From the NCBI GenBank assembly GCA_024516035.1, contig CM044964.1:10569624-10633623 (forward strand): a DNA stretch of 64,000 nucleotides, read 5' to 3'. Within the stretch, counting starts at the first letter, position 1. Each line of letters starts with the position of its first letter. Under the pieces are notes generated by a model. That model was not told the origin of the DNA, did no database searches, and saw only the letters and a list, made by a program, of their open reading frames with translations. Below, in pieces: positions 23,372 through 34,599 of the stretch. Made by a program: the position numbers and the translations under genes. This DNA is from Bactericera cockerelli (lineage: Eukaryota; Arthropoda; Insecta; Hemiptera; Triozidae).

Positions 23372-24625
23372 GTCCTTTATCTCTCCCTCTCTCTATCTAG
23401 TCCTCTCTCTGTCTCTCTCTTTTCCCTGTCTGTTATCTCCTTTCCTTTTCACACTCAATGTGGCAAGATAATGAGATATTCTCTCCTACTCATCTTCTCA
23501 ATCTCTTCGTCCCTCTCTATCTAGTCCTCTATCTCTCCCTCTCTCTATTTAGTCCTCCATCTCTTCCTCTCTCTATCTAGTCCTCCATCTCTTCCTCTCT
23601 CTATCTAGTCCTCTATCTCTCCCTCTCTCTATTTAGCTCCTCTTCCTCTCTTTACCTCCTTTTCCTTCTCTATTTAGTCCTCCATCTCTTCCTCTCTCTA
23701 TTTAGTCCTTCTCTCTCTCCTATTATCCTCTATCTCTCCTCTCTATTTGTCCTCCATCTCTCCCTCTCTCTATTTAGTCCTCTATCTCTCCTCTCTCTAT
23801 TTGCCCAGTTCCTCTCTATTTCTCCCTCTTCCTCTCTCTATTTAGTCCTCTATCTCTTCCTCTCTCTATTTAGTCCTCCATCTCTTCCTCTCTCTATTTA
23901 GTCCTCCATCTCTTCCTCTCTCTATTTAGTCCTCCATCTCTTCCTCTCTCTATTTAGTCCTCCATCTCTTCCTCTCTCTATCTAGTCCTCTATCTCTCCT
24001 CTCTCTATTTAGTCCTCCATCTCTTCCTCTCTCTATTTAGTCCTCCATCTCTTCCTCTCTCTATTTAGTCCTCCATCTCTTCCTCTCTCTATTTAGTCCT
24101 CCATCTCTTCCTCTCTCTATTTTAGTCCTCTATCTCTCCCTCTCTCTATTTAGTCCTCCATCTCTTCCTCTCTCTATTTAGTCCTCCATCTCTTCCTCTC
24201 TCTATTTAGTCCTCCATCTCTTCCTCTCTCTATTTAGTCCTCCATCTCTTCCTCTCTCTATTTAGTCCTCCATCTCTTCCTCTCTCTATTTAGTCCTCCA
24301 TTTTCTTCCTCTCTCTATTTAGTCCTCCATCTCTTCCTCTCTCTATTTAGTCCTCCATCTCTTCCTCTCTCTATTTAGTCCTCCATCTCTTCCTCTCTCT
24401 ATTTAGTCCTCCATCTCTTCCTCTCTCTATTTAGTCCTCCATCTCTTCCTCTCTCTATTTAGTCCTCCATCTCTTCCTCTCTCCATTTAGTCCTCCATCT
24501 CTTCCTCTCTCTATTTAGTCCTATATCTCTCCCTCTTTCTATCTAGTCCTCTGTCTCTCCCTCTCTATATTTAGTCTTCTATCTCTTCTTCTCTCAATCT
24601 AGTCCTCTATCTTTCCATTTCTCTC
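23372..24625. repeat. pyrimidine-rich 28-bp minisatellite
   Basis: Around 40 copies of a 28-bp unit built on TATTTAGTCCTCCATCTC followed by TTCCTCTCTC. Variants (CTATCTAG, TCTATCTCTCC) concentrate at both edges. A segment of about 50 bp ending CAATGTGGCAAGATAATGAG occurs at 23427-23476 and again exactly 1200 bp later at 24627-24676, so the array is partly framed by a direct duplication. A CT dinucleotide run follows at about 24703-24732. Confidence 0.93.
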
Positions 24626-24700
24626 TTGTCTGTTATCTTCTTTCCTCTTCACACTCAATGTGGCAAGATAATGAGATTTACATCCTCTCCCAACTTCTCC

Positions 24701-24737
<37 letters not shown>

Positions 24738-24829
24738 TCCCTCTCTTTCTCTCTCCCTCCCTCTCGCTCTCTTTCTCTCTCTTCTTCTCCCCTCCCTCTT
24801 TCTATACATGATACCCATGTTACGCAACT

Positions 24830-25266
24830 TGACTCCAGTAACACCTCCCCCCTTCCATCCTCATCATCCACCCTCCTCCCTCCATCCATCGTCAACCCAG
24901 AAAGTCATTTTCCGAACGATTAACTTTTAATAAACTTGCCTTCCAACTTTCATGTAACTGTAGCAAAACTTTATGTGTAGCACTTCGTCTTGTATTATTT
25001 ATGTTGTTTTTTTATGTCATCCAAGTGGTATATACATTATGTACATTGTACATAAAGTTAAATACAATACCTATATAATTATATTGTAAGTGTAATTATG
25101 TGTACATTTGTATTGTACAAGTGTTGGATTTGGAATACAAATGTTTTTTTATGTGGTTTGTCCGTATGCAATGCACAGACTGAACCAATAACTTCTATGT
25201 TATCCATATTACTTCTACTCCGTTTGAATTGAATCAAATTTTGAGCTATTATGTACATAATTTATT

Positions 25267-25270
<4 letters not shown>
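24830..25270. other. unassigned AT-rich DNA
   Basis: No gene or known repeat recognised. GTACATTGTACATAAAG-type short palindromic phrases occur near 25040. Confidence 0.35.
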
Positions 25271-25304
<34 letters not shown>

Positions 25305-25548
25305 ATGTGTACATATTTATAATAATAATAATAGGTACTCTTTAGTGGAAGATAACCAATAGGCGAGGTTAATGCTCAAAAAAATTTATACCACCTAACC
25401 CTCAGAATTTTATAACTGTATGTGGTCACAAAATCAAATTAATGAGGAAAAATTCATGCACTGTGTGGGATTCGAACTAACGGATTCCTATACTACCTGC
25501 ATTAACATACTAGCGCGTTAACCCCTTGACTACAAATGCACTTGTACA
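25271..25548 (-). mobile_element. tRNA-derived SINE (family 2) with poly(A)-type tail region
   Basis: On the minus strand it has a tRNA-like head near 25545-25460 (B box GTTAGTTCGAATCCC) and a body shared with the 38.9 kb copy (GGTACTCTTTAGTGGAAG / ATGTGGTCACAAAATCAAA). The left edge has ATA trinucleotides and a run of about 33 A at 25271-25303, which may be separate. The ends are approximate. Confidence 0.65.
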
Positions 25549-25894
25549 TATTTTTTTTAAAAAATTTAAGGTACTGTCTCCACATGTTGGTATAGCAAAG
25601 TAGCTACACCAACATGCAATAAGTGACAATATTTCAACACAATCCACTTATATTTATTCTCCTCCATAGTTTTCTACACGTCCTTTTTCTCCTCCATCTT
25701 GTTTTTCCTCCTATCCACCCAGTGCCGGATTAAGGCTGCGCGGGGCCCTTGGCAATTTCAAGGCGCGGGGCCCCAAAATTGTACTGAGATTTTATTCTAA
25801 AATACTTACCAAAACGACGTTTATAACACCGAAGGCAACATTATTTCCAAATAATAGTAGAAATATCTAAATATATATTATGAAAAGAATATGT

Positions 25895-28035
25895 CGCACC
25901 CTTAGTATTATATCATGACATGTCAAAAAAGTGTTTTTTTGGGAAATGACAAAACAAAGTTTGAATGTTTATAATTTCAGAACGGTTTGCCCAATTTAAA
26001 TGAAAAGTATCTTGAAGGAAAATATGAAGTGTTGTTGTTCATTTTTAATGAAATTTCATATATTTTATTTTTATGTATTATGAAATAATTTAGTTTGAAA
26101 ATTATTGGTTTTGATATGTCACACTCTATCATATTGAATTTTATTATTTTTTGTGAGAAACTGTAACATTTGAATATATCTTTTTTTAACACAAAAAACC
26201 AAGAATTATTATGAGATATGTCAAAAATGGCTCATATTTGTCTCATTTTAGCACAAAATTCAATTTTCATTTTCGTACTTGTAACATTGTAGGTATATTT
26301 GTATCACAAAAAGATTGTGATTATAGGGTATACACAACCACACTTCTGTCCGTTCCTCTTTTTTTATACCTTGTAGCTATTAATTAAGAACATCCCGGAA
26401 CAAATAAAAACTAATATTATTACATAGAAAATCAAATTTGTAACTTTTATTTTTGAAATAACTACAAATAAAGAAATAAAATGGCTTCTTACATAAGGCA
26501 CAAAAATTGTAATAAAGAACACCAGTATCAATTCTTATACCTAGCATGAGTATCAATTCTTATACCTAGCATGAGTATCACTTCTAGTACCTAGCATGAG
26601 TAACAATTCTTATACCTAGCATGAGTAACAATACTTATACCTAGCATGAGTAACAATTCTTATACCTAGCATGAGTAACAATTCTTATACCTAGCATGAG
26701 TATCAATTCTTATACCTAGCATGAGTATCAATTCTTATACCTAGCATGAGTATCACTTCTAGTACCTAGCATGAGTAACAATTCTAGTACCTAGCATGAG
26801 TAACAATTCTTATACCTAGCATGAGTAACAATTCTAGTACCTAGCATGAGTAACAATTCTAGTACCTAGCATGAGTAACAATTCTAGTACCTAGCATGAG
26901 TAACAATTCTAGTACCTAGCATGAGTAACAATTCTTATACCTAGCATGAGTATCACTTCTTATACCTAGCATGAGTAACAATTCTTATACCTAGCATGAG
27001 TAACAATTCTTATACCTAGCATGAGTATCACTTCTTATACCAAGCATCAGTAACAATTCTTATACCTAGCATGAGTAACAATTCTTATACCTAGCATGAG
27101 TATCACTTCTTATACCTAGCATGACTATCAATTCTTATACCTAGCATGACTATCAATTCTTATACCTAGCATGAGTAACAAGTAACAATTCTAGTACCTA
27201 GCATGAGTATCAGTTCTAGTACCTAGCATGACTATCAATTCTTATACCTAGCATGACTATCAATTCTTATACCTAGCATGAGTAACAATTCTTATACCTA
27301 GCATGAGTATCACTTCTTATACCTAGCATGAGTAACAATTCTTATACCTAGCATGAGTAACAATTCTTATACCTAGCATGAGTATCACTTCTTATACCTA
27401 GCATGACTATCAATTCTTATACCTAGCATGACTATCAATTCTTATACCTAGCATGAGTAACAATTCTAGTACCTAGTATGAGTAACAATTCTTATACCTA
27501 GCATGAGTAACAATTCTAGTACCTAGCATGAATAACAATTCTAGTACCTAACATGAGTAACAATTCTTATACCTAGCATGAGTAACAATTCTTATACCTA
27601 GCATGAGTAACAATTCTTATACCTAGCATGAGTATACGGACAACTAGAAAAATTCATATAATGGGTTTCTGGTAAAAAGAAAGATATCACACTAAAAAAA
27701 CTAGTTCTGAAAAGGTTATGTCGAAAAATCAAAAAAAAAAATTTGTTTAGAAAGTAACAAATCGAAAATTACGTCTTTGTTATGGTCTTCAACTACAGAT
27801 CCTCACTCCTTGATAGCTGAGGCACGACTGAAGGGAGATGTTCTGTTTTTGACCAAACTGATTCTTCAAATATCCACGAAATCAAAACCATAACTGACGT
27901 CATAACTTTTCAAGGGGTGGGGATAGAGATGTTATTGTTTTCTTATAAGAAAGAGCGTATTTTTTTACATACCGTAGCATCAAAATCTCAAAATCCGATT
28001 TTTTTGAGATGTCATGTTATAATACTAAGGGTGCG
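25895..28035. mobile_element. nested TIR element carrying satellite, in hAT-like copy 2
   Basis: Same element as at 18825-20966, with identical CGCACCCTTAGTATTATA ends and ATGT outside both ends. Its presence at the same site in both host copies means it inserted before the outer element multiplied. Confidence 0.75.
26525..27634. repeat. 25-bp satellite array, about 44 copies (copy 2)
   Basis: Same unit order and variants as the array at 19455-20565, including the 8-bp insertion. I found no copy-number difference by eye. Confidence 0.95.
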
Positions 28036-29449
28036 ATGTGTAGAAAGATGTCATTAAGTAAGATGTGTAGAAAGTAGATCATCGATTACTATGCGGATTT
28101 TATCGCTAGTATTGAATGCTACTTTTTTTAAAGGTAACTTCCAAATTAATTCCAAACAATCAAAGGCACTTCGAAAATGCCCAAAGATTTTTTTTTCTTT
28201 TAATGGTACTAGAATAGCATGTCTTGAAAAATAATCCAAAACATCATGATAAGTAATTTGACGGCGCCGCAGGCGAAATTTTTGCAAAGTTATGGGGTAA
28301 AGCACTCAAAAAATAGATACAAAAAGATATCTTGAAAAATTCATAAAAAGCGCCGCAGTCGAGACAATGTGTGATCGGCTTTATAAAACCCATCACTGAG
28401 CACTCAGATGTCACTGGGTTTGATGGCAGAGATTACCTAAGGCGATAATCACGTCCTTTGTCAATATTATTCTTTACAAATACGAGTAATTATATTATAT
28501 AAAGAGCTGCAGGCAATAGGTAAAGAGATCTACCTATTTTCTTATATGTGGTCGATTTTAAGGGGGGTTCAGAGGTTTTTCTTTTAATATTTTGCTCAAA
28601 TGGCTCAAATTTTATTTAATATTAAAATCCAGAAACACCGAGTTGGTCATATAATAATTTATATAAGCTGCCCGAAATACGGGGCCCCCAAAATCGCGGG
28701 GAACTTGGCACTTGGCATCTACCAAATCCGACATATTGGTAGGCAATTTTTTTTTAAGCTTTATTAGGAGGACAAACAGGCAACAGTATAAAATTAAGAA
28801 AAGAAAGGAAAAAAAAACAAACAAAATGACAAAATAAATAAGTAAAAAAGAAAAAGAAAATAACAATAATGTCCTACCTAAAGGGCGGGGTTATTGCCTG
28901 TGGTAATCTGCTAATGTCTATGTGATTGATCATTGTTTATTCAAGGAATAGATAGTAATAGGGGGCCCCGCGCTTTTCTTTCAATTTATGTACTATGATG
29001 TTACTGTGTGTATTTTTCATTTTTATTTCTTCTTCTTACTCATTATCCAAAAGTATCTAGTGTAAGCTTTTAAAAAACCCATAATATCTAGTGTGTGCTT
29101 TTAAAAAACCCATAATACCTAGTGTAAGCTTTTTAAAAAACTCATAATATCTAGTGTAAGGTGCTCAAGCGCGGGGCCCCCTAAAGCGCGGGGCCCTTGG
29201 CATCTGCCAAATCCGCCATATGGGTAATCCGGCACTGTATCCACCAGATTCTACTTATCTATCAACTTCCTCTTCCTTCTGCTTTTCATTTTCGAAGAGT
29301 TTCCGCTAAATCATCGTTTACTATTTTACGCTTAAATGGACTTTTCTCTCTTCCATTCTTCCTCTTTATTATCTTCTCCTTGGTAATTTCCATCAGTGGC
29401 AGCTTTAAAGTCATGAAAGACAAACAGTCTTTCACTTTTTCTTCCTTTA

Positions 29450-29971
29450 GGGGCCAGTTTCACGATCAATGTTTCTTTCTAGTTTTCTTTCTTTCTTGAG
29501 AGGTTAGTTTAAAAGCAATTGAATTACAAAATTGAATCATTATTACTTTATTGGACATAATAAATATTTACAATAATAATATCTCTTAAGATATATTAAC
29601 TTTTTATAACCTAATAAGTAAAGAAGGTATTGTTTATAGTCGTTTTTATGGTGTAAATTCTAAATAGAACTAATAAACGCTTTTAGGTGTACCTACTGTT
29701 TGAATCGGAAAGTTGGATTCAGTGGATAAAAATCCGACTAATCATGTTATTTGCCTGTACTTTGAATAATCTGCTTTTCTTCTTCTTCAAAAAAAGGACT
29801 TAATTTATTCACGTTAAAACAAATATGCTTAGAAAAATGAACTTGAGTCAACATCCAATATCACTTCTTTCGTCACATCCTAAATTACAAAACTTTAATT
29901 TCTCTTACAAATTAATTTCTTCGTAATTCCAATATTTTGTAAGTTGTGAATTGATTGTGAAACAGGGTCCC
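29450..29971. mobile_element. candidate MITE with GGGxCC-GTTTCAC ends
   Basis: The left end GGGGCCAGTTTCACGATCAA is complementary to the right end TTGATTGTGAAACAGGGTCC except for a few mismatches and one gap, over about 20 bp. The 522-bp interior is AT-rich with no coding frame. No target duplication was found. Confidence 0.5.
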
Positions 29972-31840
29972 GTATTTCGTCTTGAAAACAAAAAGGGAAA
30001 AGTGATCTAGTGGGCGGGATTGAAGAAGCCTTACAAGTTTTTCTTTCAAATCACTCCTCCATGCACCTATTGTTATCTCTCTCACTTGAGTTTGGTGTTA
30101 GCTTAGGAAAATTTACTTACGGTATTTTATAAAAAAATCAATACTATCAATGAAGTCAAAATCTTTTTCTTAATATATATTTGTCATTTTTTAACAAAAA
30201 ATATCTTGGTCAATATCATAACTATTCTGCTTTATTCTTTTATGTATATTTTGTGGTGTCCTAACTTATTTTCTACGGACTATACTTTTAGTAATTGGGT
30301 ATGTACCACTATCATCATAGACACCTCAACGTAAATGCCAAATTGCCCATTAAACCATGGATGACCGGTACCAGAATTAACTACCTAACATAAAACCATT
30401 AAATACCTCAATCGTACATTAGAAGATTACAAGCCCCTCGGCGGCGTCTTACATATCAAAACACTATCCATCAACATCCTAAATGAACATATCAACATCG
30501 CCAACGACGCAGAGGATATAAAAGATTCTAAAAAACAACAACAATAATATTAATAATCATTGTAAAAACAACAAAAGGGAATACAAACGTTAAGATGATC
30601 AACCAAAACAACATCACCTACAAGAATAATAACACGACTAAGAACAACAACAACAACCATACCAACAACAACAAAAACAAAATATCTTATCATGCCATGA
30701 TGAGCCAGGTTCAAAGTTGCTGTCGGACTTATTAAAAATTGTTTCGGTGCCTATTCAACTCTATTGTTTAAAAAGACATGGATATTTTTGAAATCACTTG
30801 AGGGACTTAGATGCCTAATGATACATGGTAGTTATAAAAGCTGGTATAAGGTGCTATACTAACTAGTGTTCGTACAGCGGATACTAGAAAGGTAATTAAG
30901 TTTAAGTATTACTTCAAGTGAGTTGGATAGTAAAACATTTTTGCTGTAGTGAGTAAATTGAGGAACATGAAATTTGGCAGAAGAGAAAGTCACCGTACTA
31001 TCATACTAACATCTCCACTGTTCTACAAACGGTTAAAATGCTATTGTTAGATTTATGATTGATAACTTGAACTACTATTCGATCCTGAGCTTATTTGATG
31101 TGAAAAAAAATTGTCAGCCAGAATCTAGATCACTTTGCAAAAGCAGTTTAAGTGTCAGATGGTATAAGATTAAGTTAAAAGAAGCCTATCAGGGCGTCGG
31201 GTGGATTTTACCCTCACTGAATTTAAGTGATACTCTCTAAAGCTCTAAATCTTTACTCTTTCTTACATTTTGTTCATCGGGTAAATGGGCACTCGTGTGT
31301 CAAGCATTACAAAAAACATGTTCAACTTACAACGATGAGGTATCTCAAAGATCATGATAAAGCACACAAAACGGCCAGGTATCTGAACAAAGAGTATAGA
31401 TGTAGCCGGCTGCGGGGTTAATGAAAGCCTTGGCTAATAAAGCACCTCTATCAAATAAAACAGCTATTAATCAAATGTGAACAACTTCCTCGTTCTGCCT
31501 AAGAAGGGAAGAGCATTGCACCGTAGTGAGAGCTTTCGAGACTGAAATGATTATCTAGTTAGCTGTGGTGAAGAGATATACAACTTTACTTTTTTATTTC
31601 AAAATTGCTGGTTGAAGGGTCCTTGTAATTCAGTGTTAAAAAATTACAGAGCCCAGGTATAGTGCGGCACATAAGCTGTTAGATATGTAATATCCCGTCG
31701 CGTTCGTGTTGTATTGATAAAACTTTCTTTTGTCATAGCTTTCTTAACAAGGAAGGAATAAGGGTGAAAGCATAATTCGACCCAGCAAAATAAAAGTAAG
31801 TTGAGCAAAGAAAAATGTGCATAGAGAACTAGACAAGTAT
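29972..31840. other. unassigned DNA, AC-rich patch
   Basis: No gene recognised. Positions 30530-30680 are rich in AAC trinucleotides (imperfect microsatellite). Two open frames of about 60 residues near 31.1-31.4 kb have no recognisable domain. Confidence 0.35.
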
Positions 31841-31851
31841 TAAAGAGAGTA

Positions 31852-32004
31852 GTTAGTTATCATATTTGTGTTAGTCACTTTCGTGATTTCTATACAACTA
31901 TTCAAACTCTAGCTTTACTAATTCTCAGCTGAAACCGGGACTTGAACCACCGACCTCCAGGTTACAAGTCCGCCGCCTTATCGATCGAGTCACTGAGGTC
32001 GGCG
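31852..32004 (-). mobile_element. tRNA-derived SINE (family 1) with target duplication
   Basis: Minus-strand copy with an intact head (GGTTCAAGTCCCGGTTTCAG) and body. It is flanked by TAAAGAGAGTA at 31841-31851 and 32005-32015, an 11-bp perfect duplication. Confidence 0.87.
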
Positions 32005-32320
32005 TAAAGAGAGTAAACTTAAGAGAGAGAGAGGGAGAGAGACTCTTCAGAACACAGTCGTTTCGAATATTTAGAGTAAGCGCTTCGGAACTCTCTTGTG
32101 AACCCATTCTGGAGCACCGCGGACTACTATTTGATGTAATTAACAACATTAGAGAGATAAAGGATCCCGAGATCCTGAGCTATCACTTGTTATGACCCGG
32201 GCTTCATCAGTGATGTTTAAATTTTGAACTAATAGTGCCCCTGTAGCAGGGCCAGCTACAAAAACTTATCCATTAGTATCCAACCATATGAAATTTATGA
32301 GCTTGATGAAATTAAAAGTA

Positions 32321-32455
32321 AGTTAAGTTATCATATTTGTGTTCATCACTTAAGTGATATCACAACTACTCAAACTAGCTTTACTAAATCTACGCTGAAG
32401 CCGGGACTTCAGGTTACAAGTCCACTGCCTTATCGATCACGCTACTGAGGTCGGT
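32321..32455 (-). mobile_element. tRNA-derived SINE (family 1) with target duplication
   Basis: Minus-strand copy that has lost about 20 bp including the B box: the ACCACCGACCTCC part is missing between GGGACTT and CAGGTTACAAG. It is flanked by the perfect 15-bp duplication ATGAAATTAAAAGTA at 32306-32320 and 32456-32470. It lies only about 300 bp from the previous copy, but the different target duplications show independent insertion. Confidence 0.87.
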
Positions 32456-32470
32456 ATGAAATTAAAAGTA

Positions 32471-33600
32471 TCAAGTTCGGCGACCATCGAACACTATGAT
32501 GATACTCCATGATGAAGATGGTCCAACTATCCAATGGCAATCCTTAAAGAGCATCCTCAAACTATGTATATTATCAAACGAGCTTGTTTTCAGTACACCA
32601 CGGTGCCAACAGACAACAAATCATTGGATGGGCGATTGTTAAATGTATTTTTAACTATGAAAAATTGAATTGAATCTAGCAGTATCCATTATTCAAAGGA
32701 AAAAATGTGCCTTCTGAAGTTTGGTTACACCAAAACAGTCACAGTGTTGGTTATAATTTATTTGTTTTGATCATCTTCTGCTCTGATTGGTACATTTCAC
32801 AAATTTCGGAATTTGTATTCCATAATTGTGTTGATAGCGTTGCTTTTCTGTCATTTTTGAATTCTCTTCTCAGTACAAAAACTTTTAGCTCTAGGAGATT
32901 CACACAAAACTCCGCATTGACGCAGCACAAAAGATGTTCGGATGTGACCATAAATCTGCATTATCTGGAACAAAGTCCCGTAAGGACGTCCCTGACTCGT
33001 GTTTACGTTAAGACTAAAGACTTCGGGACTATTAATGTTTATTACGCCATGTTTATTAAAGCTGCCTGGTGCATGTTTGACATTGTCAGAGGATTTGGAA
33101 GATACTCTCATGAGTCTCGGTTTCATCATGATTAAAAACCTCTTTCGAGTTTGTTAATTTTATGTAAAAATGAGAAGTCATCGTTTAAGAAGACTCTAAG
33201 TACCAGGTAAGTAGGTTTTCTCGTACCTATTAGTATGAGATAGGTGCTTAGATCATTGAGGAGGCTTGTGTTCTGATTTCCAAGGTGTTCTCTCTAAAGC
33301 CCGTAGAAGCATCATAATGGGACTCCCTGTCTCGAGCCAACAGTCTAAATAAATAAATAAAGCATAGACCTTAGCAATCAAAAAACGAGTGTATATTTTG
33401 CTGTTGTTACACACAGGAGACCAGCTATACTCTAATACTAGAGACCTAACTTCTACATACTACACAGTACAGACTACATAAATTCAGTTTTAAATTAGAG
33501 AAGGGATATTTTCCTGTAAAGACTCAAATGTCAATAATAGCCTCTAAGGATGTAATGCAATATTGATGAAAACTCTACGGTCGCTCTAAACTAGATTCCT
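32471..33600. other. unassigned DNA
   Basis: Overlapping open frames on both strands at 32707-33135 (up to 142 residues) show no recognisable domain or conserved composition. I do not call a gene. Confidence 0.35.
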
Positions 33601-33619
33601 CATGTTTTGCACTTTTCTT

Positions 33620-33850
33620 TTTTTTTTTACCGTCGCTTTCAACTGCATGGTCAAATCACTTTGCAGTTTTGAACTCTGCATCAATCAGACCAGAGTCAGA
33701 GAGCCGCCACTAGGCTGGTCATTAATTGCACCTCTCCACTTCTGCCACCTCATCTCCCGGCAATCGAACCCATCCGCCGAGATTGACATGATGTCTTATT
33801 ACCAGGATCAGCCGGTTGGGTGTGTGGAGCCTTTCTAAAAGGTTCCCACG
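33620..33850 (-). mobile_element. fragment of 5S-SINE-like body plus tRNA-like segment
   Basis: ACCGTCGCTTTCAACTGCAT and ATGGTCAAATCAC match the 3' body of the 5S-derived SINE. The following part, including CGGCAATCGAACCCATC (minus-strand B-box-like), does not match that family. It may be a mosaic or two old insertions. Confidence 0.4.
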
Positions 33851-34494
33851 GGTGAGGACTATTGGGCGGTTATGAATTTGAAAATCGATTTGGAGCCAGT
33901 TAGATTTTCAGAATCGTATAGAATTTCATTCAGAATATTGATGGTTGGAATCGTAGAATTCATTCAGCATATTGATGATTCAATTTTGAGATTTCATCGA
34001 GAATCTAGATAGTTAAAATTAAAAAAAAAAAATCATGGAGACTAGATTATTGGAGTTGAGAAATAACGACAAAAATCCTGGATCTTTCCCGAATCTTTCA
34101 GGTATGTTATTGGCTGTTACCATGGTATAGTAACAGTGTCCACTTTGGCGTCGTTCGTTTATTCGGGGCCTATGCTTATTTTTAGGGCAATATAGTAAGT
34201 GTATCCTTTATTTCTTTTCAATCTACCTCGAGAATAATATTTCTTTTTAATAATTATAATTTTCAATTTTAAATGACAACTTTGTCTTCACAAGAAGTAA
34301 ATTTGCAATAAAAATTAACAACATGGCGTAATTGGCTAACTGTACTTCCAATGTTAATTTGCTGTTAATATTGACGATAGTGACGATCTTCTCTTTAATA
34401 TTCTTCAAACAAAGTATCATTTTCTATTTCTTCAAACCTCATGTAGTATTTTCCTTTGCAGTTAGTAAAATGCAAAAGAGAACCTACATAAAAA

Positions 34495-34561
34495 CAGAAG
34501 ATTATTTGAGGAGAGGAGAAGATTATTTGAGGAGAGGAGAAGATTATTTGAGGAGAGATAA
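34495..34561. repeat. 21-bp tandem triplication
   Basis: Three copies of GAAGATTATTTGAGGAGAGG plus one base, the last one mutated at its end. The period is a multiple of three, so an overlapping 87-codon frame shows a repeated DYLRRGE peptide. There is no other sign that this is coding. Confidence 0.8.
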
Positions 34562-34599
34562 AGATGCGTCTCTAGAAGTTTGCGATGGTCCATGATAAT

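Larger units (their letters stand above)
25720..29237. mobile_element. hAT-like non-autonomous composite element, copy 2
   Basis: 3518 bp with the same 13-bp ends CAGTGCCGGATTA ... TAATCCGGCACTG and its own perfect 8-bp duplication TATCCACC (25712-25719, 29238-29245). Compared by eye with copy 1 it differs by three single-base indels: A6/A5 near 19240, AAATT/AATT near 21187, G5/G6 near 21495. The satellite order is the same. The distinct target duplications show a separate insertion, not a local tandem duplication. Contents are otherwise as in copy 1. Confidence 0.92.

Noticed and set aside
24599..24930. Arg/Glu- or Ser/Leu-rich open frames
   Set aside because: They are translations of the CT/GA dinucleotide run.
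18650..29237. Simple tandem segmental duplication explaining the twin 3.5 kb copies
   Set aside because: Each copy has a different perfect 8-bp flanking duplication and the homology stops exactly at the inverted-repeat ends, so transposition fits better.
32707..33135. 142-residue open frame
   Set aside because: No domain, overlapping frames on the opposite strand and no splice or promoter context; likely chance.
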